NCBI RefSeq assembly: GCF_023101685.1
Contig: NZ_CP082164.1
Coordinates: forward strand, 9,889,001-9,953,000
Length of the DNA: 64,000 nucleotides
Source: Bradyrhizobium sp. 186
GTDB taxonomy: Bacteria > Pseudomonadota > Alphaproteobacteria > Rhizobiales > Xanthobacteraceae
Reading direction: 5' to 3'
Numbering within the stretch: position 1 is the first letter of the stretch; each line of letters starts with the position of its first letter. Under the pieces are notes generated by a model. It did not search any database. It was not told the DNA's origin and was given only the letters and a program-made list of their open reading frames with translations. Shown here one piece after another: positions 8,729 to 17,658 of this stretch. The position numbers and the translations under genes were made by a program.

Positions 8729-9949
8729 ATGTATGCAGATCGCACCAATCTCACGCGCCGCCGCTTTCTCTCCAATCTCGCCTTCACCACCGGCGCCGTC
8801 GCGACCGGGGTCGGGAGCTGGGTGATTCCGGCTGGCTGGGCCAACGCGGCGGAAGGCCCGATCAAGGTCGGCATCGCGACCGACCTCACCGGTCCGATCG
8901 CCTATGCCGGCACGGCGGACGCCAACGTCGCCAAGATGCTGATCAAGCAGATGAACGATGCCGGCGGCCTGCTCGGCCGGCCGCTCGAGCTCTACATCGA
9001 GGACACCGCCTCCAACGAATCCGTTGCGGTGGGCAACGTACGAAAACTGATCCAGCGCGACAAGGTCGACATGGTGCTGGGCGGTATCACCTCATCGATG
9101 CGCAACGCGATCAAGGATCCGATCGTGGCCCGTGGCAAGACGCTCTACATCTATCCGCAGCTCTACGAGGGCAAAGAGTGCACGCCTTATCTATTCTGCA
9201 CCGGGCCGACGCCGGCGCAGCAGTGCGACGACTTCATCCCCTGGCTGATCAAGAACGGCGGCAAGAAGTTCGCGCTGCCGAGCGCTAACTACGTCTGGCC
9301 GCACACGCTCAACGTCTATGCCCGCAAGGTGATCGAAGCCAACGGCGGCGAGGTCGTGTTCGAGGAATACTATCCGCTCGACCAGGTCGATTTCTCTTCG
9401 ACCGTCAACCGCATCATCTCCAACAAGGTCGACGTCGTCTTCAACACCGTCATTCCGCCCGGTGTCGGTCCATTCTTCAAGCAGCTCTATGAAGCAGGCT
9501 TCCTCAAGAACGGCGGCCGTCTCGCCTGCGTCTACTATGACGAGAACACGCTCAACATCAACCAGGCCGCCGAGATCGAGGGGCTCGCAAGCTGTCTCGA
9601 TTATTTCAAGGTGCTGACCAAGGAGGATGCGTTCAACGCCAAGATCCAGGCGGCCTATGAAAAGGATTTCCCCGGCAACTTCCTGTTCGCCGCCGGCAGC
9701 GCCGCGACCGGCACCTATCGCGGCCTGAAGCTGTGGGAGGCCGCCGTCAAGGAGGCCGGCAAGATCGACCGCGAGTCGGTTGCGGCCGCGCTCGACCATG
9801 CCAAGATCGCCGAAGGTCCGGGTGGACCGGCCGAGATGGTGCCGGGCAAGCGGCACTGCAAGATGAAGATGTACACCGCGGTCGCCAAGGGCGGGAACTA
9901 CGAGATCGTCGGACGCAGCGATGGTCTCGTCGATCCCAAGGAGTGCTGA
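8729..9949 (+). CDS. Amide/urea ABC transporter substrate-binding protein with Tat signal
   Basis: The N-terminus carries a twin-arginine motif (LTRRRFLSNLAF) and a hydrophobic stretch ending near WANAAEG, so the protein is exported folded by Tat. The mature part is of the Peripla_BP_5 (UrtA/AmiC) family: VGIATDLTGPIAYAGTADAN, NDAGGLLGRPLELYIED, YPQLYEGKECTPY and SANYVWPHTLNVYARK. This is the true periplasmic receptor of the transporter. Its relation to the non-exported protein at 4966 suggests that both see the same class of amide ligand (inference). Confidence 0.92.
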   Translation: MYADRTNLTRRRFLSNLAFTTGAVATGVGSWVIPAGWANAAEGPIKVGIATDLTGPIAYAGTADANVAKMLIKQMNDAGGLLGRPLELYIEDTASNESVAVGNVRKLIQRDKVDMVLGGITSSMRNAIKDPIVARGKTLYIYPQLYEGKECTPYLFCTGPTPAQQCDDFIPWLIKNGGKKFALPSANYVWPHTLNVYARKVIEANGGEVVFEEYYPLDQVDFSSTVNRIISNKVDVVFNTVIPPGVGPFFKQLYEAGFLKNGGRLACVYYDENTLNINQAAEIEGLASCLDYFKVLTKEDAFNAKIQAAYEKDFPGNFLFAAGSAATGTYRGLKLWEAAVKEAGKIDRESVAAALDHAKIAEGPGGPAEMVPGKRHCKMKMYTAVAKGGNYEIVGRSDGLVDPKEC

Positions 9950-9955
9950 GGCGGA

Positions 9956-11074
9956 ATGCTGAAGCCGATGAGTGTGGTAAGAGAGGCCATCGTCGCCGAC
10001 GCGAGCGGCGAAGCGGACGGTGCGATGGCTGAAGGCGCAGCGACGGGACAGGCGAGAGCAAGCCGCAATATCCTGCCGATCGTGGAGGGCGTGGTGCTCG
10101 TCGCGGCGCTGGTCGCGCCGATGGTGCTGCAAGACTATCTCACGGTGTTCGCGACCCGCGTGATCATCCTCGCGCTGTTCGCGCTATCGTTCGATCTGGT
10201 GTGGGGCTATGCCGGCATCATGAGCTTCGGCCAGGCGCTGTTCTTCGGCTCGGCCGGCTATGGCGTCGCGCTGCTGGCACGCGATCTCGACATCACCAAC
10301 ATCTTTCTGGTGCTGCCGGCGGGCACGATCATCGGGCTTACCTTCGCGCTCCTGCTCGGCGGCTTCCTGCTGCTGGGACGGCATCCCTCGAGCGTGATCT
10401 TCGTATCGCTGGGTACGCTGACCGGGTCCTACGCCGCCGACCGGCTCGCGCGCGGCTGGTACTATCTCGGCGGCCAAAACGGCATCCCCTCGATCGCGCC
10501 AATGACGGCCAGCAGTTACGAATTCTCGGAAGGGCCGGCCTTCTATTATCTCGTGCTCGGCATTCTCACAGTCGTCTATCTGCTTTGCCGCTTCCTGGTG
10601 CGCTCGCAGTTTGGGCTTGCGTTGGCAGGCCTGCGCGAGAACGAGCAGCGCATCGCCTTCTTCGGCTACAAGGCGCAGCATCTCAAGGCGATCATCTTCG
10701 CGATCGGCGGCGCCGTCGCAGGCCTTGCCGGCAGCCTCTATGCGTTCCACGAGGGGTTCGTCTGGCCCAACATGGTCGGCGTCGTCGTCTCGACCCAAGT
10801 CGTGCTCTACGTGCTGTTCGGCGGCTCCGGCACGCTGATCGGCGCCGTCATCGGCGCTGTCATCGTCGAGGGCGTCAGCTTCTGGCTGTCGGACAATTAC
10901 CGCGAGATCTGGCCGATCATACTCGGCCTCCTGCTGCTGCTCGTGATCCTGTTCCGGCCGCTAGGCCTGATCAGTTTCGTGCTCGGCGAGCGCGAGCGGG
11001 TCGGCAGCTTTGGTGCGAAGCCCAAGGAGACCGGCAAGCAGAACTTAAAGGAGAAGCGCAATGCCGCTCCTTGA
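9956..11074 (+). CDS. LIV/Urt-type ABC transporter permease (LivM/UrtC-like)
   Basis: The 372-residue inner-membrane permease has about nine to ten hydrophobic segments and the LivM hallmark region FDLVWGYAGIMSFGQALFFG, followed by FGLALAGLRENEQRIAFFGY and a C-terminal VILFRPLGLISF. The first 35 residues form a polar Ala/Glu-rich cytosolic extension. The start lies 6 bp after the binding-protein stop, and the end overlaps the ATPase start by 14 bp, which indicates translational coupling. Confidence 0.92.
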   Translation: MLKPMSVVREAIVADASGEADGAMAEGAATGQARASRNILPIVEGVVLVAALVAPMVLQDYLTVFATRVIILALFALSFDLVWGYAGIMSFGQALFFGSAGYGVALLARDLDITNIFLVLPAGTIIGLTFALLLGGFLLLGRHPSSVIFVSLGTLTGSYAADRLARGWYYLGGQNGIPSIAPMTASSYEFSEGPAFYYLVLGILTVVYLLCRFLVRSQFGLALAGLRENEQRIAFFGYKAQHLKAIIFAIGGAVAGLAGSLYAFHEGFVWPNMVGVVVSTQVVLYVLFGGSGTLIGAVIGAVIVEGVSFWLSDNYREIWPIILGLLLLLVILFRPLGLISFVLGERERVGSFGAKPKETGKQNLKEKRNAAP

Positions 11075-11795
11075 AGCCGCAGGCATCAAAAAGATCTTTG
11101 GCAAGCTCACCGCGCTGGACGGCGCAGCCCTCACCGTCGGCGAGAACGAGTTCCACGGCCTGATCGGCCCGAACGGCTCCGGCAAGAGCACGCTGATGAA
11201 GTGCATCGCCGGCGCCGAAGTGCCGACGCAGGGCAAAGTCTCCTTCATCAACACCGACATCACCGCGTTCACGCCGACCGAGCGCGCCCGCGCCGGCATG
11301 AGCCTGAAATTCCAGATCACGAGCGTGCTGCCGACGCTGACGCTGTACGACAACATCCTGCTCGCACTCCAGGCGCAATCCTCGCTGTTCGATCTGGTGT
11401 TCTCGCGTACCCGCGGCGTGCTGCACGAGCAGGTCATGACCATGCTCACCCAGTTTCGCCTCGCCGATCGCGCCTTCGACGCGGCGGCTGCGCTGTCGCA
11501 CGGTCAGCAGCAATGGCTGGAGATCGCGATGGCGCTCGCGGGCAAGCCGAAGCTGTTGCTGTTGGACGAACCGACCGGCGGCATGAGCCTGGAGGAGCGC
11601 CGCGTCACCGGCGAGTTGCTCCAGCCGATCAAACAACATTGCTCGCTCGTCATTGTCGAGCACGACCTCGATTTCATCCGCGACATTTGTGATCGGTTGA
11701 CCGTGCTCGATCAGGGCAAGGTGCTGGCATCCGGCACGGTGTCCGAGATCCAGGCCAACAAAGCCGTCCAGGAGATTTATCTGCGCCGTGCCTGA
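11061..11795 (+). CDS. LIV/Urt-type ABC transporter ATP-binding protein (LivG/UrtD-like)
   Basis: This 244-residue ATPase has Walker A GPNGSGKST (residues 36-44), Walker B LLLLDEPTGGMS and the H-loop IVEHDLDFI. Its signature motif reads LSHGQQQWLEIAMAL rather than LSGGQ; LSHGQ is a variant seen in the UrtD branch. It powers the importer together with the LivF-like ATPase. It overlaps the gene before it by 14 bp and the gene after it by 8 bp. Confidence 0.92.
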   Translation: MPLLEAAGIKKIFGKLTALDGAALTVGENEFHGLIGPNGSGKSTLMKCIAGAEVPTQGKVSFINTDITAFTPTERARAGMSLKFQITSVLPTLTLYDNILLALQAQSSLFDLVFSRTRGVLHEQVMTMLTQFRLADRAFDAAAALSHGQQQWLEIAMALAGKPKLLLLDEPTGGMSLEERRVTGELLQPIKQHCSLVIVEHDLDFIRDICDRLTVLDQGKVLASGTVSEIQANKAVQEIYLRRA

Positions 11796-12483
11796 ATTTT
11801 TGGACATCAAGCATCTCGACGCCGGCTATGGCCGCAGCCAGGTCCTGTTCGACGTCACCCTCGGCATTCCCTGGCGCGGCGGCGTCGCCGTGTTGGGGCG
11901 CAACGGCGCCGGCAAGACCACGCTGATGAAGACCATCGTCGGCGAGCTGCCGGCGTGGAAGGGCGAGGTCGGCTTCGACGGCCGCGACATCAGCCGCCAC
12001 CGCACCGAGGAGCGCGTGCGCGCCGGCATCGGCTACGTGCCGCAGGAGCATTCTGTGTTCGCGCGCCTGTCGGTGCGCGACAATCTCGCCGTCGGCTCGC
12101 TCGCGAGCAAGAAGGCCGATGCGGTCGACCACGTGCTGACGATCTTCCCAAAACTCGGCCAGCGCCTCGACCAGCCCGCCGGTACCCTCTCCGGCGGCGA
12201 ACGCAAGATGCTGGCGATCGGCCGCGCCATGTTAGGCGATCCAAAATTGCTACTGCTGGACGAGCCGACCGAAGGCGTCTGGATCGGCGTCATCGAGGAG
12301 ATCACCGAGCGCCTGATCGAGCTTGCGAAAAACATCGCCGTCATCATCGTCGAGCAACACCTCGACCTCGCGCTGCGCGTTGCGGACTACGCCTATGTGC
12401 TGGACCGCGGCCGCGTCGCGCTGCAAGGCGCGGCGCGCGAGGTTCGGGGGAATCCGGAGCTGATGCGGTATCTGGCGCCGTAG
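11788..12483 (+). CDS. LIV/Urt-type ABC transporter ATP-binding protein (LivF/UrtE-like)
   Basis: This 231-residue ATPase has Walker A GRNGAGKTT, Q-loop YVPQEHSVFARLSVRDN, signature LSGGERKMLAIGRAM, Walker B LLLLDEPTEGVW and H-loop IVEQHLDL, as in LivF/UrtE proteins. The GTG start overlaps the end of the LivG-like gene by 8 bp. It is the last gene of the amide operon; the next genes run the other way. Confidence 0.92.
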   Translation: MPEFLDIKHLDAGYGRSQVLFDVTLGIPWRGGVAVLGRNGAGKTTLMKTIVGELPAWKGEVGFDGRDISRHRTEERVRAGIGYVPQEHSVFARLSVRDNLAVGSLASKKADAVDHVLTIFPKLGQRLDQPAGTLSGGERKMLAIGRAMLGDPKLLLLDEPTEGVWIGVIEEITERLIELAKNIAVIIVEQHLDLALRVADYAYVLDRGRVALQGAAREVRGNPELMRYLAP

Positions 12484-12534
12484 GGGAGCGTCGATGCCGG
12501 CTCCGGAGCCAACTCTCGCATTGCGGTCGAGCGC

Positions 12535-12939
12535 TTACGGCATGTTTCCGAGGAACGGATTGACGATGGTGAGCCCGCCGACGTTACGGCCATGCTGCAT
12601 GTCTTCGCTGTAGAGCGTATCGCAGCCGGCCTCGATCGCGGCCGCGACGATCAGCGCATCGTAGAATGCGAAGCCGTGATTTCGTGCCAGGGCGAGAGCG
12701 CCCGCATGGGTGTTCAGCGTGATAGGGACGACGTCAACAAGTGACACTCGAAACTGTTGAAGTGCGAATTCGATCTGCGGCCAATCAGTGCGGAGTTTTC
12801 GGCGGGCGACATGGACGAACTCGTTCAACACCTGAACGCTTACATAACCGCCGCCGCTGAGGCAGGCGGCGGCCTGCTGCTTTCTCGGATCGGACGTCGC
12901 GGTGTAAACGAGGATGCTGGAATCGAAAAATGCCTTCAC
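12535..12939 (-). CDS. PIN-domain ribonuclease toxin
   Basis: The PIN fold is recognisable by its spaced acidic residues: Asp in AFFDSSILVY at the N-terminus, Glu in VLNEFVHVARR, Asp in GFAFYDALIVAAA and Asp in TLYSEDMQHG near the C-terminus. PIN toxins are Mg2+-dependent RNases. The frame is open to 12990, but the GTG at 12939 overlaps the antitoxin TGA as GTGA, which is typical of translational coupling, so I take that as the start (134 residues). The antitoxin gene lies directly upstream. Confidence 0.88.
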   Translation of the reverse strand: MKAFFDSSILVYTATSDPRKQQAAACLSGGGYVSVQVLNEFVHVARRKLRTDWPQIEFALQQFRVSLVDVVPITLNTHAGALALARNHGFAFYDALIVAAAIEAGCDTLYSEDMQHGRNVGGLTIVNPFLGNMP

Positions 12940-13181
12940 CGCTCGTTCGCCTCGTCGCGATCGAACTTGTAGTCGGCAGGAAGAGTCCAATTGAGCGAGG
13001 CAAGGTTCTCGATCGCCCGCCGACGACGCTCTTCCTTGGTCTCGACCTCGATCGTGCCCTTACGGGAGGCAACCACGTCGAGTTCGTCGCCCTCTTTGAG
13101 GCCAAGCTCTTCCACAAGCGCTTTGGGCAAGCGGACCGCGAGGCTGTTGCCCCATTTGGAGACTTGCACCGCACCCTCCAT
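12936..13181 (-). CDS. AbrB/MazE-type antitoxin
   Basis: The N-terminal swapped-hairpin DNA-binding domain is clear (VSKWGNSLAVRLPKALVEEL, then GLKEGDELDVV). The C-terminal half is charged (KEERRRRAIENLASL) and ends in an acidic tail, as expected for the toxin-binding part. It should neutralise the PIN protein and repress its own promoter. The ATG at 13181 lies inside a perfect palindrome; a TTG at 13190 is an alternative. No Shine-Dalgarno is visible, so translation may be leaderless. Confidence 0.88.
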   Translation of the reverse strand: MEGAVQVSKWGNSLAVRLPKALVEELGLKEGDELDVVASRKGTIEVETKEERRRRAIENLASLNWTLPADYKFDRDEANER

Positions 13182-13209
13182 GATATACAAAATCTATTGT
13201 ATATCATGG
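13178..13209. promoter_or_regulatory. Perfect 13-bp inverted repeat, toxin-antitoxin operator
   Basis: The arms CCATGATATACAA (13178-13190) and TTGTATATCATGG (13197-13209) are exact inverted copies around the spacer AATCTA. The repeat covers the antitoxin start codon and the region just upstream. AbrB/MazE antitoxins commonly bind such palindromes to autoregulate, so this is the likely operator. Confidence 0.75.
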
Positions 13210-13319
13210 GGTATATATCATTGGAATTCAAGGCGCGCGCAGGCCGTCGCCGATGTTCCCAAATGGGTCGCGCGTTTCGCTCGGACGGAATATATGGACG
13301 ATGAAGAGCTCGCCCGCCC

Positions 13320-14855
13320 CTACTTCACCGCTCCGAACCGGCTATCGAACGAATTCGACTGCACCACGGGTGCTGCGCCAGCGAACTGCGCGCCGCCGGA
13401 TTCGGCCGCGCCATCCGACACCGACGGTTTCAGCGGCGGACGCGTCGCGGCAAGGCGCGTGTCGGGCTTCGGCGGTTCGGCAGGCTTGGTGGCTGCGACC
13501 GACTTCGGCGCGTCCTTGGAGGTGTCGTGGCCCGGCCCGAACCGGGTCACCGCGGCTTTCAGCCTGGACGCCGCAGTTGGGGGCGTTGCGGACGTGGTGG
13601 CCGGGGCGACAGACGCGGTGGCTTGCGGCGGCGGTGTAGCGGCTGTGGTATCGGCGGTGCCCATGCCCATCTTGCGGGCGATGCCGGAGAAGAAGCCGCC
13701 GGACTTCTCGGGCGGCGCGGCCGCAGCGACGCGGGTGTTGGCGACGGGCGCGGCGACGACCGGCTCCTCCTGGGGCGCAGCGGCCGCGGCCGCCTCGAAA
13801 TTCGGCTTCGGCGGATTGACGTGTCCGGGAATCGTCCCCGGCGCCTTCGACATCGCGAGCATCTGGAGAGTATTGCCCTCGGCCCCTTCCGACAGGCCGG
13901 TCGAGCCTTCGGGAATCTTGGCGGCAAAGATCTTGTTCATGCCGCCGTCGATGCCGGTGTTCATGCGCGCCACCGGCGTGCCGCGAGAGACGAGCTTGCT
14001 GTATTCGGCCTCGTCGCGCGCCTGCTTCTCGCGCACGGCGCTGGCGACATCCTCGGCGATCACATAGGCCGGGCATTTTGCCGAGGCGTCGAACACCGGA
14101 TCGCGCTTGGCGTCGGGCCCGCGTGTCGCGTCGAAGACGTACTTCCGCTCGCAGAAATCGACCTTCGGCTCCTGCCGCGTCACCTCGAAATGATCATAGC
14201 CTTCCTTGATCATCTTCCAGAACGCCATGTTCGGATTGGTCCGGTGCTTTGCCATGTTCACCGGCGTCATCTTGAACGGATAGGCCTGGAGCTGGAACGC
14301 CTTCTGGCCGCCGAAGAAGGATTCGCGGCCGAGCGAATAGATCTCCGCGATCTGCTCGTCCGTCATGGCGTAGCAGCCGCGCGAAGAACAGTCGCCGTGC
14401 ACCATCAGCTGCGAGCCGGAGCGGCCGAGCGCCTTGTCGAAGGCGTTGGGATAGCCGGTGTTGAAGGAGAGGTAATAGGCCGATTGCGGATTCATCTGGC
14501 CGGGATTGATCGAATAGAATCCCTCGGGTGCCTGACGATCGCCCTCGCGCACCTTCGGGCCGAGATCGCCCGACCAGCGGCAGATCGGATAAGTCTTGAG
14601 CAGCGCGAACTGGCCGGAGCGGGTCTGCTTCCAGACCTCGAGTTCGGCCTCCTGCTTGAACAGGCGGACCAGGATCGGCGATTGCAGATCCATGTCCTTC
14701 TCGACCATCGCGGCGAGAAGCTTTGGCGGGACCGGCTGGTTGGCCTTGGCGTTGGTCGCGAGCGAGACCTGATCGGTGTCGCAGCCGGCCAGCAGAATGC
14801 TGGCGGCAAGCGCAACCGAAGCCATAACCGCGCGAGCAAGCGAACGAGAAATCAA
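13320..14855 (-). CDS. L,D-transpeptidase-family lipoprotein (YkuD/YafK type)
   Basis: A signal sequence ends in a lipobox (ASILLAGC), so the protein is probably a lipoprotein. The first half carries the L,D-transpeptidase domain with the catalytic motif HGDCSSRGCYAMTD (His, Ser and catalytic Cys), preceded by YSINPGQMNPQSAYYLSFN. It would cross-link peptidoglycan or attach proteins to it in the periplasm. The last 200 residues or so are low-complexity Ala/Pro/Lys sequence. I chose the TTG at 14855 to give a normal signal peptide; GTG at 14867 and ATG at 14825 are alternatives. Confidence 0.85.
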   Translation of the reverse strand: MISRSLARAVMASVALAASILLAGCDTDQVSLATNAKANQPVPPKLLAAMVEKDMDLQSPILVRLFKQEAELEVWKQTRSGQFALLKTYPICRWSGDLGPKVREGDRQAPEGFYSINPGQMNPQSAYYLSFNTGYPNAFDKALGRSGSQLMVHGDCSSRGCYAMTDEQIAEIYSLGRESFFGGQKAFQLQAYPFKMTPVNMAKHRTNPNMAFWKMIKEGYDHFEVTRQEPKVDFCERKYVFDATRGPDAKRDPVFDASAKCPAYVIAEDVASAVREKQARDEAEYSKLVSRGTPVARMNTGIDGGMNKIFAAKIPEGSTGLSEGAEGNTLQMLAMSKAPGTIPGHVNPPKPNFEAAAAAAPQEEPVVAAPVANTRVAAAAPPEKSGGFFSGIARKMGMGTADTTAATPPPQATASVAPATTSATPPTAASRLKAAVTRFGPGHDTSKDAPKSVAATKPAEPPKPDTRLAATRPPLKPSVSDGAAESGGAQFAGAAPVVQSNSFDSRFGAVK

Positions 14856-15270
14856 GATGGACCCCACACCGTGCCGGGCAAGTCGCGCGAACCCCAATCT
14901 TGGAACATGGCCTGACCGGAGATCCGGACCCGTCGTGACAACTTTCGTCGAGACAGGCTTTTCGAGACCACGCCCCAGCGCTTATGCCCTGAAGCCATTG
15001 ATTAAAATTCTAACCTCTGGGTCATGACGTCGCAACCCGAGCGGGGATCACGAGCCCGTTGGCCCAGTAGCATGGTCAACAAGGACTAAACTTCAGGCTT
15101 TACTTGGGCCCTCCGGCCAAATCACAACTCAGATCGCTGATTTGGGCAAAAAAAGGGTTAACGCAGGGTTATTGCCCCGTCATTCCGGGCCGGCGAAGCA
15201 CCGAACCCGGAACCCCGAGATTCCGGCATCGCCCCTTCGGGCGCCCCGGAACGACCGAAAAATCAGGGAA
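14856..15270. other. Intergenic region upstream of the L,D-transpeptidase gene
   Basis: About 415 bp without a convincing gene. It should contain the L,D-transpeptidase promoter. Its distal part holds a palindromic repeat (15179-15255), reported separately. Confidence 0.5.
15179..15255. repeat. Palindromic intergenic repeat, family C (copy 1)
   Basis: The sequence begins GTCATTCCGGGCCGGCGAAG and ends CGCCCCGGAACGAC, so it can fold into an imperfect hairpin. A related copy lies at 51610-51687. Such units are common between genes in Bradyrhizobium-like genomes. Confidence 0.6.
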
Positions 15271-16233
15271 TCAGCCCAGTTTCCGGCCGATATCGAGGAA
15301 TTTCTGGCGCCGCTGCTTGCGGACGGCGTCCGCGTCCAGGCCGCGCAGCTCGTCAAAAGCCTTGCCGATGGCATCACCCGTGGTGGCGATCATGGCGGCG
15401 GGGTCGCGGTGGGCGCCGCCGACCGGCTCCTTCAAAATGCTGTCGATCACCCCGAAGCGGAGCATGTCCTGGGCGGTGATCTTCATGTTGTTGGCGGCTT
15501 CCTGCGCCTTGGTGCCATCGCGCCAGAGGATCGAGGAGGCGGCCTCCGGCGAGATCACGCTGTAGATCGCGTGCTCCAGCATCAGCACCCGGTTGGTGGT
15601 CGTGATCGCGATCGCCCCGCCCGACATGCCTTCGCCAGTGATGATCGCGACATTGGGCACGCCCAATGCCATGCAGGCATCGGTCGAGCGAGCAATCGCC
15701 TCAGCCTGTCCGCGCTCTTCGGCGCCGATACCGGGATAGGCGCCGGCGGAATCCACGATCGACAGCACGGGAAGGCCGAAACGCTCGGCCATCTCCATCA
15801 GCCGCACCGCCTTGCGATAGCCTTCCGGCCGCGCCATTCCAAAGTTGTGCTTGATGCGGCTGTCGGTGGAATCGCCCTTCTCCTGGCCCAACACGCAGAT
15901 GCTCTCGCCGCGGAAACGGCCGAAGCCCGCGACCAGCGCCTCGTCCTCGCCAAACTTGCGGTCGCCGGCGAGCGGGGTGAATTCGGTGATCAGGCCCTTG
16001 ATGAAGTCGGAGAAATGCGGCCGCTGCGGGTGCCGCGCGACCAGCGTCTTCTGCCACGGCGTCAGGTTCAGATAGAGGTCGGCCAGCGCCTGCGCCGCCT
16101 TGTCCTCGATCCGCTCGATCTCCTCCGCGATGTCGGAGCCCGAGGCAGCCAACGTGCGCAATTCGTCGAGCTTGGAGTCGAGCTCGGCGACCGGCTTTTC
16201 GAAGTCGAGATAGCTGCGCATCTGGTCTGGCAT
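15271..16233 (-). CDS. accA: Acetyl-CoA carboxylase carboxyltransferase subunit alpha
   Basis: The 320-residue protein is full length for AccA and easily recognised by the N-terminal YLDFEKPVAELDSKLDELR, the middle HPQRPHFSDFI and FGMARPEGYRKAVRLMEMA, and the carboxyltransferase core DSAGAYPGIGAEERGQ and EGMSGGAIAI. With AccD it transfers CO2 from carboxybiotin to acetyl-CoA, making malonyl-CoA for fatty acid synthesis. The ATG at 16233 is preferred over the adjacent TTG at 16236. Confidence 0.97.
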   Translation of the reverse strand: MPDQMRSYLDFEKPVAELDSKLDELRTLAASGSDIAEEIERIEDKAAQALADLYLNLTPWQKTLVARHPQRPHFSDFIKGLITEFTPLAGDRKFGEDEALVAGFGRFRGESICVLGQEKGDSTDSRIKHNFGMARPEGYRKAVRLMEMAERFGLPVLSIVDSAGAYPGIGAEERGQAEAIARSTDACMALGVPNVAIITGEGMSGGAIAITTTNRVLMLEHAIYSVISPEAASSILWRDGTKAQEAANNMKITAQDMLRFGVIDSILKEPVGGAHRDPAAMIATTGDAIGKAFDELRGLDADAVRKQRRQKFLDIGRKLG

Positions 16234-16420
16234 CAACTCAATATAGGGGGACGGGGCGAGGCGGCGAAGCGGGATTGGCTTTGCGAAAACTTGGCGGAAA
16301 GAAGTGTAGCTTCTTCAAGGGGTTGACCTGTGCGTTCCCGGGAACGCACCAAATCACGCGTGAGGCCACGGCTCTTTCTGCGGAGATGTGGCCGAAGTCA
16401 AGGGCGGTTCGTGCGTCGTC

Positions 16421-16507
16421 CGTAGCCCGGATGGAGCGAAGCGCAATCCGGGAAAATCTATCCGCGAGGTGAGAACCCGGATTTCGCTGCGCTCCATCCG
16501 GGCTACG
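16421..16507. repeat. Palindromic intergenic repeat, family A (copy 1)
   Basis: The left arm CGTAGCCCGGATGGAGCGAA is mirrored on the right by GCGCTCCATCCGGGCTACG. The same pair of arms recurs at 22094-22186 and 58069-58173. It lies between accA and xerD, right beside the xerD stop. Confidence 0.85.
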
Positions 16508-16516
16508 CGAGAGCAC

Positions 16517-17488
16517 CTACTTCTCCGCCAGCGGGTGCAGGTCGCGCACCAGGCTCTTCAGCCGCTCCTCGACCACATGGGTGTAGATTTGCGTCGTCGA
16601 GATATCGGTATGGCCGAGCAGGGTCTGCACGATGCGCAAGTCCGCGCCGTTGTGCAGGAGGTGGCTGGCAAAGGCGTGGCGCAGCACGTGCGGGGAGACC
16701 AGCCTGGCCTGGAGGCCGGAGGCGACCGCGAGCTCTTTCAAGTCGCGGGCAAAATGCTGCCGCGTCAGGTGCCCGCTCTCGCCGAAGGAGGGAAACAGCC
16801 ATTTCGAGGCGGCGAGGCTGTTCTTCTTCTCCGCCTTCGTCGCGTCGGTGGCCGCGAGATAATCCGCCATCGCCTGCCGTGAGGCCTCGTTCAGCGGCAC
16901 CAGCCGCTCCTTGTCGCCCTTGCCGCGCACCACGATCATGCGGGCGTCGCGCTTGGCCGCCGTACGCGGCAGCGCCACCAGCTCGGAGACGCGTAGGCCC
17001 GTGGCGTAGAGCACTTCGAGAAGGCAATAGAGCCGCAACGCGCGCAGCCGTTGCGACGGCGAGGCATCGGCCGCCTCGCTCATCTCCTTGGCGCGCCGGA
17101 GCATGCGGTCGACGTCGGCAATCGACAGCACCTTCGGCAGCCCGCGGCCGCGTTTCGGGCCGGACAGGATCGCCGCGGGATCCTCGGTGCGGATGCGCTC
17201 GTTCAGGAGAAAGCGGAACATGTGGCGCATCGCCGACAGCCGCCGCGCGACGCTGGAGGATTTGAAGCCGCGGGCGTCGAGATCGGCAAGATAGTCGCGC
17301 AAGGTCTGAGTCTCGGCGTCCGCAAAACCATGGCCGGCGCGGGCCAGAAATTCCGAGAAATCGGTGAGGTCGCGGCGGTAGGCATCGAGCGTGTTAGGCC
17401 CGGCGCCCTGTTCCGCCGCGAGCATGTCGAGGAACAGGCCGGTGAGCTTGATATCTGAGGGCTTGCTGGTGGAGGATTTGGCGCGCAT
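16517..17488 (-). CDS. xerD: Site-specific tyrosine recombinase XerD
   Basis: This 323-residue recombinase has an N-terminal SAM-like core-binding domain (residues about 12-100) and a catalytic domain with the tyrosine-recombinase residues: Arg in YATGLRVSELVAL, His-x-x-Arg in SPHVLRHAFASHLLHNGADL, the second His in LLGHTDISTTQIYTHV, and the Tyr nucleophile in that same segment. With XerC it resolves chromosome dimers at dif. It starts 15 bp after the stop of a small membrane-protein gene on the same strand. Another Xer-family assignment is possible but less likely. Confidence 0.92.
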   Translation of the reverse strand: MRAKSSTSKPSDIKLTGLFLDMLAAEQGAGPNTLDAYRRDLTDFSEFLARAGHGFADAETQTLRDYLADLDARGFKSSSVARRLSAMRHMFRFLLNERIRTEDPAAILSGPKRGRGLPKVLSIADVDRMLRRAKEMSEAADASPSQRLRALRLYCLLEVLYATGLRVSELVALPRTAAKRDARMIVVRGKGDKERLVPLNEASRQAMADYLAATDATKAEKKNSLAASKWLFPSFGESGHLTRQHFARDLKELAVASGLQARLVSPHVLRHAFASHLLHNGADLRIVQTLLGHTDISTTQIYTHVVEERLKSLVRDLHPLAEK

Positions 17489-17503
17489 CCCGCAGCCTAG
17501 TTC

Positions 17504-17650
17504 CTATTTCTTGAGAAATTTGTCAGGCGGGATCGTCACCGTCATTTCCCGCGACTTCGGATTGACGAAGTTCGCCAGCGCGAAGACCACGCCATAGACG
17601 ATGCCGGCGATCACGGCGACGACCGTCAGGAAGCGGAACAGGCTGGGCAT
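17504..17650 (-). CDS. Small single-pass membrane protein (48 aa), function unknown
   Basis: A 48-residue ORF reads MPSLFRFLTVVAVIAGIVYG and ends IPPDKFLKK. It has one hydrophobic segment (residues about 7-28) and a short basic tail. The ATG is at 17650 and the stop at 17504, 15 bp before xerD on the same strand, so the two are probably co-transcribed. The composition is that of a real membrane peptide, but I do not recognise a named family. Confidence 0.65.
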   Translation of the reverse strand: MPSLFRFLTVVAVIAGIVYGVVFALANFVNPKSREMTVTIPPDKFLKK

Positions 17651-17658
17651 CGGCAAGA

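Noticed and set aside
16421..16507. CRISPR array suggested by repeated GTAGCCCGGATGGAG arms
   Set aside because: The copies are inverted pairs, not evenly spaced direct repeats, and occur in separate intergenic regions without cas genes.
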